DNA of 64,000 bases from Diploscapter coronatus (Eukaryota; Nematoda; Chromadorea; Rhabditida; Rhabditidae), in assembly GCA_964036155.1 (NCBI GenBank), contig OZ038422.1, positions 70,517,201-70,581,200 of the forward strand, read 5' to 3'. The notes beneath the pieces are model-generated. The model did no database searches. It had not been told where the DNA came from and saw only the letters and a list, made by a program, of their open reading frames with translations. Shown here piece by piece: positions 53,787 through 64,000 of this stretch. A program made the position numbers and the translations under genes. How positions within the stretch are numbered: the stretch's first letter is position 1; the number at the start of each line of letters is the position of its first letter.

Positions 53787-56700
53787 ATGATTATTTTTAT
53801 CGTATCATCGGTCATTTTGCTGTCCTCACTCACAGCCGCTCAAACAGGGGTTTGTCAATTTTACTCAACCATTTTCAAACAGTTATCAACGTCAAAACAA
53901 AAACATCAACATTTCAGTGAAAAGTTTCTCAGAAATATTTCCGCTGAACACTTTCATCGTCAATAATCTTTCTGTTTGGTGATAGGCTCTCGTAAATTAA
54001 TTTCTTATTTGTGAAGGTGATTGTGAACCAAAGAAATCATAGCGGAAGAGGTTTAACAAATACAAACATGAGTGAACCAATCAGTTACGTTTCACCAGGG
54101 AAAAGGTAAAAGTGATATTCTCTGTTGTGATCTTGCAGGCGAATGCTCAATTCGAAGTAGTAACTCTATCGCCCTATCGATCGCCTTCCTTCGCTCACAG
54201 ACGTCTCTATGGAATAAAACGGTTAAAGGTGGCTAATTGTCAATGCGACTGCATGAAAAACTCGCTATAACTTTATTTTCTTATTTTCGACACTAATCGA
54301 TTATGACTAATGCTAACATTCTTCCAGCTAACATGCTAAAGTTTGACATTCTATCTCAGCTTTCCTATATGAAAACTCCTATAAAATCGATCGATCTTTA
54401 TCGTTTAGGTTCTTCGGCCGATCGGTCAAGTTCAGCCGCCTCAGTCATCGGGCATTTCCTCTAATTATTATCGTCCAAAGACAATTCGGCGACAACGGCA
54501 GCGGGCCGATCCAAATCCGGTGAGAATGAATTATGATTATCCGCTTTTATCATGCTTTCATTTTTATTGATTCGTTACGTTATCTTCTGACATGGAAAAA
54601 AAATCACGCGTCTAAGGGTCTTATTTGTCTGCCGAACTTTTTCCCTATAAGATACCCTAACATTTTTCCTTTCGATGTTCTTCGATCATCACTTCGTTCA
54701 ACAATTTTACCGCCTGCTCTTGTCCCCCCTTTCATTTCTCATTAGCGTCTCAATTAGCATATGGCGGGAGTTTTTGCCTGTGAACGAGGAACAGTTCAAG
54801 TGCTGGTGCAGCGGCTTAGACATTGGAAATCGAAAGCGCAAATCACGCAGCAAAACGAGTGTCGATTTCGATTCCCGAGGAATTGGTTGGAATGAGAGAA
54901 ACAGAAAGAAGGACGAAAGGAAAGGGAAGGGAAGGAGAATCGTAGAGGGTCAGAGGGCGAGGCAGCGGACAGAGGCAGTTCAGATGAGATGAATGACTGC
55001 TGGCTGCGAGAGAAAGCGCGATTTGTCACTTCGACTTCTGACTTCTCAAACCTCCCTTTGGATATGCAGAATGCTGCTTTGACGCATAACGAATAATGGG
55101 AATTGACTGTCACTCGCCGATTTCAAACACATTATTCATTTCAGTCAAAAGTGAGAATTGCTGTGTAAGATATTTCGCGTCTCTGATTTTCACGCAGATA
55201 CATTTTGGGATCCTTTCTGAATTAGATGCCATACGAATATAACAACTGTAAACTGCAGCTGGCAAACTTGTTCCTCGCTGCAAACCAATTGACGCGCGAC
55301 TGTGACGTAGCCAAGATGAATCAGAAACGAAACACGAGAGATGCTTATCGAGGAATTCAAATTCAAACACACTTGGGATATTTCGAGCATTTCCTCATTT
55401 GCTTCCTTCTTCCCTTTCCTCCTTTCGCTATTCAAATGTTGCTTATTCCCAAAATAGCAACCCAATCCTGATTAGCTAGTCCTCTCGATCGCGATCACTG
55501 CGCACCTTTTCTTACTTCATGGGATTTTCTCAAATCAGACGAACGTCTAATCGGATTTAACAGTGATTCTTGTGGATTTATCGTTTCACCATTACAATTC
55601 ACAATTTATTACACTACCTGCCAAATCGTGAGATCAAAGCAGCGTTCGCTTCGAGTTTTCTCGGATTCCCTAACTAACTAACTAACTGCTTGCAGATATT
55701 CTTTTTATAGTAGCCATGCGTTCTGTTTCAATCGATGTTTCAAATGAGAAACCATCCAAAAGTGCATCGACATACAAATAAGCTATGCAAATAAATAGGA
55801 ATATATTGAATGGTGATCGACGAGCAAACATAGAACTTGTTGAAGGTTTAAAGGGCATGGAAGCAATGCCAGAATTTGAACGGATGAACGAAAAATGATG
55901 TAGTCTGAGGAAATGAGGAAAACAATTTGAATGATAGACCATCGAGCTCGTCTGCATCGTATTTATGCAGCACCTATTTAGCGGGATTTTGAGTTTTTGT
56001 TTCTAATTTCAAAAAACCATGATCAGAATGAGAGAAAATGAATTGAAATGTGTCAAATAATATGGTTGTCGATACTCGAATTAAGGTGGCTAGTAAAGGA
56101 CGATGTAAGGAACGATGAAGTGTTTTCTCGAAAGGGCAAAGTGATTTTTTGTCAAATGATTGAGTCTCTCATATTTTCAATAGAAACACTATTTTTTTGA
56201 CAAAAATCGCTCCGCGCATTGCACACTCCATCAAGTACTGGTTGTTTAGAATTACGAGGCTTAAAGATCCTAAATCCAAATTTTCGACGCTTCTTGTTAG
56301 AACTACCATAAATGATCATTTCTGATTACCAATAAAATAAATATGGTCTTCCTTTCCCAAAGCATTGTTTACTCAAAATTCAATATACAAAAATCACATT
56401 TTTACCAATAAACTAGTGACGGTCAAAAGCTTTGATGTGAACTCGGCTTTTATCATTAAAGCAGATAGAGTTATCCTGAACCCATTCATCTGAAAATTTA
56501 CATGTTTTTATGACTTGATATCACCGCAAAGATTATACAGGATGTTCCATAATTACCCGCCACTTGTTTCAAGCCGCTATGAGTTGAGTTCTTCAAATAA
56601 TCAGAAATGCCAAAAATGGGGCATCGTTTCGAGGCTATGTTTAGTAGATTATTAAAAAATTTTTATCTTATCAAGACCACATTTTGATCACTTATTTCTC

Positions 56701-59700
56701 GGCGTAGCTTATTGATAATCAAAATATTGATCATCGTTAGATTCTGAATTCTGACGGCGTGAGGATTATTCGAAATAATGGGAATTTTGGCTTAAATTAA
56801 TTTCCTAGACCAAATGATGAAGCATATTCAAATTTTACAATTTGTTTCTTACTATTTTAAACCGCCTGCTTTATTCAACATGTCGGGATTTTCTCTGTAA
56901 AGTCTATGACAACATACTTGGAGAAAATGATACTGTAATTTCAATCAAATTTGTTTAAATTAACATACTTGGTATGGGATCAAATGATTAAAAAAATCAC
57001 GTTTGTGTCCAAACTTTTAACTTTCACTGTATCATACTGTCGGTGCGAAGAATGATAAGCCAAGTCAATGGATATCCAATGATCTAAGATACAACGATTA
57101 AATTCAAAATATATCAGCAATAGATTTTTAATTTTCAGCGATATGTTCCTGTGCCTCGAGCAGAATTACCTCTCATCTTCCAAGAAGAGCAAAAACCATC
57201 TTACAATCCGTCATCGGTCTATCACTCCGCTTCGGATAGCTATCACACAGCTGCGGCTGCCTATCACACACCCATATCTGAAGTTCCATATCAGCCTTTG
57301 ACAAGACAAAATCCCTCGATTCAATCCAAGCCGATACCGAGGTTCGTTGGCGAAATCGATGAATTGAAGAGAAAACGGATAGAGGTAAGGATTTTAAAGA
57401 TATTTATGCAAAATACAGTGAAGATAAAAAAGTTTAAAATTATTCTTCTTATTTTTTCCAACCTTTGAATATTCATGATAAAACTTGGAAGATAATTATG
57501 CGATATTGGAAAATATCGCACAACGTTAAAGACAAACCGATTGGGAGCAAATAAATTTTGCGCAATTTAAAAAATGCTAAATATACGTTGTAAAATATTG
57601 AAATTGTCGCCAAAATCACTAATTGAATGGCTGAAATATCTTCAATTCGACTGGAAATAAAGCGCTATTTTTGTGATTTTAATTCTGTCTCAATTTGTCG
57701 GTCTTTAACGATATGAATTTCATGAAAATCGCGGATCATTAAAGATGGATAAACGCGACACCTAAAATATAATGCAATGTTTCTTATATTTGTAAGGCAC
57801 TGCATGAGAATAATTTTAGGCTCGATGGAGAAAGCTAGGCATAAATTTCCGGACAATCCCTATTCCTACAGCAATTAGAGCAAGCGGCTTGAAACAGAGA
57901 CAGGTATGATTAACAGTTGAGAAAGGAGTGAAGCAAACATTTAATGATTATAGTATGTATCGGATGAAGCTAAAAGCGAAGAAAACCGCGAAGAACAAGC
58001 AAATGGCCGAATTGAGCAACTAAACGTTCCAGAGCCACAAACTAACCGAGTCTATCCACAGCCCAGAACGGTAATTTAGCACAAACTGATCTTTGTTGTC
58101 GTGTCTTCTAACCAATACTTCAGGACTATGCTGTTCGACCTGTCTACAAACCCGTTCCAGTTGAGCCAGTAAAACTGCCAGAGCCAGAGCCCGTTCTGCC
58201 TCCACTGGCACAACTTCCCGAACCTGGTGATTATATTTTCCGAGATAACACTCACAAATATGCATGCTAATATGTACTTTTTTATTACATATCTATCGCT
58301 AATTTGGCAGACTACTAACTTCTTATAAGATGGGATGAGACAGCAGAAAAATGTAGTCTAGTTTCAATCTTATGAAAAGTGATGAACGTAAACAATTTCA
58401 TTGTTCTTCAGGTACTAGTTTTCCTTCTTCACACTTGAGTGTTGCTTACTATTAGCGTGCCATTACTCAACCCAACTCAACGTTTTTCCTTCTGCCAATT
58501 TGTTCGTGTCGTTTCCAGATTTGTTCAATTCCTTCAATTCCAACCCCCTGCCTCTAGCAACTTCTTCTGTCGACTATCATTCCCGCACGACTTCTCTGCC
58601 CCGCGGCTTCCGAGTCTCTGAGAAACTCAGTCCGCGTCCACGATTGCGGATTCGTCTGCCTGGTACTGTGTCTTGCTATCTATGTTTCTTTTCCTTTTCC
58701 CCTTTTCGAATGAGTTCTGCATACTCTTTTTCTATCTCACTAATTTTCAACAATTTTTTTATCATCTTTGTCAGATAAATCACCACTGTGTTGCATGAAA
58801 TGTGCAAACTTTGCATAACTTTTTGCGAGTCACTTTTATTTTTCCATTCAAAATTGTGCAGAAAATATAGAGGATAACAAGAGAGTCTTCAGTATCACTA
58901 TCTTCCTGAATTTTCGCACACTTTTAGTGAACAGATCAGATACAATGTAAAATGAAAAACGCAACTCTAAAATGACTGATAATTCAAACTGAATAGTTCA
59001 TTCGAATCGAAAAATACAATAAGAAACGTGATACGCAACTCTTTCAATTCCATTCAACTGGTGATTTTATCTGATAAGGTGATGAATTCATGTGGTAAAA
59101 GAAAAGTTGACTTACTGTAAGTCTCATCTTTCTCTGCTTCCATAAAACCATTGGTTGGTTACAGTCATAATTATTAGTTTTGTAGGTTTGTGAGGAGATA
59201 AGGTTTTACAGTATGTCCAAACATAGTGCAGAACATTCTTTTACAAACTTTGGATAGCCAACGATATGTAACACGATATCAAGATCGAAACAAAATTTGA
59301 TAACGGGATATTCTCGTCGATTTTTGTTACAAATCTCGATAGCCGGGTCGCAAATCGTTGACACATCCAAATCTTTTCATAAGTGTATGAAAATGAGACT
59401 ACTTTAGGTGAGAGAGTTGAGCCGAGCCCTCCAGCTCCTAGCACCAACTTTAATCCTCGACCATCTTTGCCTCAACCTCCACCCAGCTTCGGCATCAGTT
59501 CCGGATCCAGTTTTGGAAACTCTGGATCTGGTTTCGGAAATTCTGCCCCCAGTTTTGAAAATTCTGGGTCTGGCTTTGGTAATTCGGGCTCTCCGTTTGG
59601 CAATGGAGACAGCGGCCTTGGGTTTGGTGACAGCGGACTCGGTTTTGGTTCTCCACCTGAAGAATTCCCATCCCAACCTCTGCCGCCTGCCACCACCACG

Positions 59701-62674
59701 CAAGGGACAACGACGACGACAACCACAGAAGCACCCATCGAAGAATCGACAGAAGCAGAGGCAGTCAGTGAAAGCACGGAGGGAGACATTGACAATGAGC
59801 CTGTGCCTAAACCAGAACCCGATGCTAATTCAGGAGTCATCCCTGGAGAAGATTCAGGTAGGAAGTTGCTCGAGTACAAGCAATCGAAATTTCAAATATG
59901 AAAGCTTTAATTTCACCTGTACTTGAGAGAAATTGTGCAAAGCTCCAGTTTAAAATTTTATATTGAAAAATTTATAATATTCCAAAGAAAAGCGGTTTGA
60001 AATCCCGATTCGGGAAGAGAAAACAACGGTTCTGATCGGGGCTATACTACAAAAATTGATTAAAATTCATTCTAGATTGTGATTTATAAAAAGAAAAGAC
60101 CTGATGAGCCATTTCGAAAAAAAATTTCTATAAGATTTTTAGGCATATTTCGGTGCCTATTCCAGAAAGAATTTTGCGAGGGAATTTTATTCGAGAAATT
60201 TTAACGAACTTGGAAGTTTAAAAAAATCTTGGCATGAATTTTAATAGTCTGTTTATCCTTTTTGAGATAAAAAAAAATTGAAGTAGATACCGAAATGTGT
60301 ACTGTATAAGCTAGAGAAGGATTTTTTGATATGGTTTATCGAACTATTGTTTTAGATAAGTTCAGAACGAATTTTAACTAAAATCTTTTGCACAACCTTG
60401 ATTTCGACTTCGAACTCTTGAAAACTCGAATTCCTTCCGTAGAGCTTTGCTTGATGTTTTCCACATTTTAGCGTTGTTGGCCTCTAGCTTCATTACCATT
60501 TATGATTGGCTTATTTTAGGAGCAGGCTTCGGAATGGGACCATCTGAGCTTCCACCCGAATTCGCGAACGTTGGATTTTCACTCGGAAGCGGAAATGGGG
60601 TTGGATTCAACATGCCTACCGATGCTGAGAAAAAAGGAAAGAAAGAAGAACCGACGACGAAAAACCCTGCAAAACCAAGTCCTCCAAATAATCAAGGTGG
60701 CAAAAAGAGATGGGCGAATATGAGTCCGGAAGAGAGAAGGGAGCATTGGTGGAAGAACCATTGCACGAAGCCTGGAAAACTGCCAAAGAGATGCAACGAC
60801 AAGAATAGGCCTAAACAAAGGTAGAGCAAGGAATTTGCGAATGAGTGAAGATCAGCTTTATTTGTAGAAAGCAAGCCAACGCGAACATCGATAAGGAAGA
60901 TACTGGATTCGTGATTCCACAGAATTCGGGACTTCGACCCGTTTCACCGCCAAAAGAATTTGCAGAAGGCGGTGGTTTTGGGAGCTTCGGAAGCGGTTTG
61001 TAGAAAATAAAACACAGAAACGAGTTTAATTGTCTAGGTTCTGGCAGTAGCTTTGGGGGTGGAGGAGGCGTCCCAAGCGGTGGGTTTGGAATTGTGCCAG
61101 CGACTGAAGAGAGAAGTTCAAATATTCAAACTGAACCAGGTAAATAAACTTTCCTTTCATTAAGAATGGCTTCAACCATCATGATTTGGTAAAAAAATTG
61201 CTGTAAAATCATGTTTTCCCACGTGATGAAATATCATTTTTGTTTAAATCATACACAATTTTAATATCAATCATCATAGTGAAATTCGGAGCCAAAAGTC
61301 TGGGCTGTCTTCACACAACAATTCTAAGCTCGAGAAAATAAGATATTCATGACCACATGAATTTAAACTAGGTTTTTGCGTAGTGATAATATAGAACATG
61401 ATAAGACTAACGTGTGTTTCAAATGTAACTGTTAACAGTTTCGTACTTTTTTCCTAAAATATCTTTCCCAGTCCAGAATTTTGGCGTAATCTGTTGAGTG
61501 AATAAAATTGGACTGCTTGCATAGTTGACTAGTCTGAAGTTGGAATAGAAGCAATTTTGTCTATAATTCGAAACAAAATTGGAGATATAATACACTAATA
61601 TTCTGAGAATTCCAAAAAAAAATTGAATTCCAGAAGGAGCATTTGCGACTGCGAATGGTGGAAGCGAAAATTCCGAAGGAGGAGATAATGCCTTCACCGG
61701 TGACTCGGCTCTGAGTCCGTCGAGTGGGCCATCGGGTGATGGATATGGATCAGCTCCACTTCAAAAGAGAGAGCCCCCGCCCGAAGGTCCAAGTATGTAT
61801 TCTATCGTTTGTTCCGAACTGATTCGCGATGTTTCAGGCAGTTTTAATAGCGGAAGAAGCCCATTCGCAATCGGAGAAGCGACGGAAAACCCTAGAACTA
61901 CCGTGAATAATTGAATTTTGACATAGCCAATAGAAATACGATTTGTAGGTGAAACCCTCTGCACTGTTCAGCGTGCTGCAGAAGGCCGATGAAGGATTTG
62001 AGCAGGCGATAAATCATTTGGAGCAGGAAACTCCAGTTGAATCCGCTGCCATCGACATTCTTGAAGGTTAGATAGGAAACATAACTCAAGCTTATGACGC
62101 TGTATAAGAGCAATAAATAAAATAAAATCTAAAAAAAACACATTTTTAATCGTGAAACAAATGCTAAAGTCGAAATTTTTTTTCGAGACTGAAAAAACAA
62201 TTTTCAAAGTGACGAAGTATATTTTTGTCAAATGTAGAGTAGATTTCAAGTCTTTTGAGAAAGACGATGTCATTTAACAAAAATCACTTCGTCATTTTTT
62301 TTAATCTGTCAATGCACATTCTATCAAATTTGAATTGCCGCATGTCATGTTTCGAATCGACGATACAATGTGCTCATTTCAAAGTATTGCCAATTTAGTT
62401 GCTCTTGGATCGCAGAAGCTGGATTCACAGGCGAAGCTGCTCGGCCACGTCGATCGAACCATCGGACTGGATAATCTGCAGAGAATTCAACGATGGGCCA
62501 ACACTGCCGGTGCTTTGGACCTATTCAAAGAGCAGGTATGATTACAAGTAAAAAGCTCAAATTATAGAAGAAAATTTTCAGTTTCTGAAATTCGCTAAGA
62601 ATTTCAAGCCTCCAGATGACTTGTTCCCGACCGTACCACCTCAATTAGAGTATCTTTTCAAAACGTCTGGATAA
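53787..62674 (+). CDS. long secreted low-complexity protein, nematode type, function unknown
   Basis: Seventeen exons: 53787-53849, 54139-54228, 54409-54519, 57139-57384, 57954-58070, 58124-58226, 58412-58438, 58519-58662, 59408-59857, 60520-60820, 60868-60995, 61038-61139, 61634-61792, 61838-61902, 61949-62066, 62399-62535, 62582-62674; 2454 nt, 817 residues. A signal peptide is clear (IIFIVSSVILLSSLTAAQT). Then basic/proline-rich sequence, His/Tyr/Ser repeats (YHSASDSYHTAAAAYH), Pro/Glu (PVKLPEPEPVLPP), Gly-Phe-Asn-Ser repeats (FGNSGSGFGNS, about 325-380), a threonine run, a basic module with two cysteines (WANMSPEERREHWWKNHC), Gly-rich segments and a compact, better-ordered C-terminus of about 110 residues (LGHVDRTIGLDNLQRIQRWA...DLFKEQFLKF). 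Likely extracellular or cuticle-associated. I do not recognise the family. Exon 7 is only 27 nt. Intron 3 is 2.6 kb. Confidence 0.8.
56146..56217. repeat. short hairpin element, copy 1 (intron 3 of secreted-protein gene)
   Basis: GCAAAGTGATTTTTTGTCAA pairs with TTGACAAAAATCGCTCCGC across about 30 bp of loop. A related hairpin lies at 62203-62300 in the same gene. Confidence 0.6.
62203..62300. repeat. short hairpin element, copy 2 (intron 15 of secreted-protein gene)
   Basis: AAAGTGACGAAGTATATTTT followed by TGTCAAATG is mirrored by CATTTAACAAAAATCACTTCGTCATTTT. Related to the hairpin at 56146-56217 by the shared AAAGTGA and TTTTTGTCAAATG words. Confidence 0.6.
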
Positions 62675-64000
62675 ATGCCGACGAAACACGCAGAATTAAA
62701 TCTGATGAATGAATCAAAAAATGGAGAAACGCGATGGAACGTCGGTGTTTATTATGCTGTCATAAGTTTGAACTTCTCGAATAGTTTATGTTTGTACGCA
62801 TTTTTGTCAGCTTAATAACTTAATTACTCGCATTGACAAAGCCAGATTTTAAAACGGGTTGTTTATTGTCGTTTATATTTATCTTTAGTCTTGATTTTTT
62901 GTATCAACTTTACTCGAATTTCTTATGCATGATTTTGTCAAAGATATTTTATTTTGTAGTGTAGTAAGTTTATAAGTATTTTGTCCTGTAGTTAACTTAT
63001 TCTTTAATTATTATTGTTCGTTTCATGTTGGTTAATAACTGAACCGCTCACGAAAATTGCCATGTTAAATTGAATTTGCTTTTATCTTCCATTTTTGATG
63101 AATTTTAGATTTATTAATTTACGTCTTTCTAAAGTTTATTTGTTATTGACTGATTGCTTTTCGAACTAATTAATGATGTAAAAAGTTCAGGACATGTAAA
63201 TTATTCTGTGTTTAGGGGATTGCGATCTTGTGAAAATCGTCGCATAATAATAAAATAAAAATTTATACTAGAATATTTATGGGAGACATTAACTCAAAAT
63301 ATTGTTGTTAGACATCGTAAAATGTTTGAGTTTCGCGTATTTTTCTGACTTTTATGGAAAACTAGCCTAAAATAGGTACGCCATCCGTTTATAAAATTCT
63401 AGATTACTATTAATGCTTACAGAAAATTTTTTCAGTAACTCAATTCAACAAGATAAAGATGATAGTCTTATCATAAGCTCAAAATTAAAATAAAACGAAT
63501 AAGAAAATGCTCCATTTCGTAAATTAAAGAATACACTGAAAGTGCAATAATTATCATATTTACTTACAAAACATATATCAAAACTCGTCCACGTGAAACG
63601 GTTTCTATAAATTTACCTCCCTTTCAGTATTTCATCAATTTGACGTGCTTCTTGGAAACAAAAGTTTTTTTTTTTTATTTTTGTGAATCATCTAGCTGGA
63701 TTTGTAGTTCGATTATGAAATTGAAGTATTTTCATGTATTTTTAGAGTAATGATTGTGGCTCAAAATAAACTAAAATGATTAATTTATGATGACTTCTCG
63801 GACTTGAAATTGGAATTTCATTCACATTATAAAACGCTTTAAAAAGTCAACAATGATTTTTATCTCTACCATCTTCAGGGACTTGATGGACAAGCTTAGA
63901 TCGATGCTCAAAAAGCTATTTAAAAATGTGGTCGCATGATGATTCGTCAAGTGTCTCATTCCATCAATAATTTAATCACTTTATAATTAACACTCAGTTT
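62675..64000. other. 3' flank, AT-rich, no gene seen
   Basis: Very AT-rich sequence after the secreted-protein stop codon. AATAAAA strings near 63248-63260 may serve as poly(A) signals. No splice-linked open frames, tRNA or repeats identified to the window end. Confidence 0.5.

Noticed and set aside
51511..53966. Plus-strand open frames of 100-155 codons upstream of the secreted-protein gene
   Set aside because: Pyrimidine-skewed sequence has few stops on this strand. The frames do not join by splice sites and show no motif. Only the last one contains a real exon (53787-53849, signal peptide), in its own frame.

Overview
The window reads as nuclear DNA of a chromadorean nematode. It is AT-rich, its genes are split by many GT-AG introns ending in TTTTCAG, several start codons sit just behind a splice-acceptor motif as expected for spliced-leader trans-splicing, and it carries nematode-type genes: an MSP-domain protein, an R7-family RGS protein almost identical in architecture to C. 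elegans EGL-10, a serpentine chemoreceptor and ataxin-3. I cannot name the species. All exon models were built by hand from the sequence. Each multi-exon model closes in frame (total length divisible by three). For the recognised genes the residues across junctions also match family motifs.

Layout. 1-815 (+): 3' part of a small C2H2 zinc-finger gene. 863-2900: a 2.0-kb near-perfect palindrome. 3399-8692 (-): mitochondrial carrier of the SLC25A45/47/48 type with an extra C-terminal tail. 10234-11535 (+): coiled-coil protein. 11761-12792 (-): MSP-domain protein, divergent from 12959-14571 (+): E2F4/5-type factor. Then, same strand and close together: 14889-16488 (unknown basic protein), 16738-19203 (ataxin-3), 19829-23177 (Mediator subunit 28-like, with a second 2.2-kb palindrome in intron 2) and 23389-27415 (CLASRP-type SR splicing protein). 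This block looks like an operon. 29084-34347 (-): egl-10. 35377-40359 (+): PPP1R37. 42885-47560 (-): gck-2/MAP4K kinase. 48538-50429 (+): serpentine receptor. 53787-62674 (+): a long secreted low-complexity protein. 62675-64000: no gene seen.

How the genes relate. The E2F-to-CLASRP block groups nuclear functions (transcription, Mediator, ubiquitin editing, splicing), typical of nematode operons holding housekeeping genes. EGL-10 is a brake on Go signalling in neurons and muscle; it shares a roughly 1-kb divergent promoter with PPP1R37, a PP1 regulator. The kinase and the chemoreceptor are also divergent. No genes here form a metabolic or defence cluster.

The unusual content is structural. 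There are two long palindromes (arms about 880 and 575 bp) whose inner arms look identical while their outer ends have diverged. At least ten shorter, mutually different inverted-repeat elements also lie in introns and intergenic DNA, one of them (49241-49521) with clear mariner/Tc1-style TA ends.
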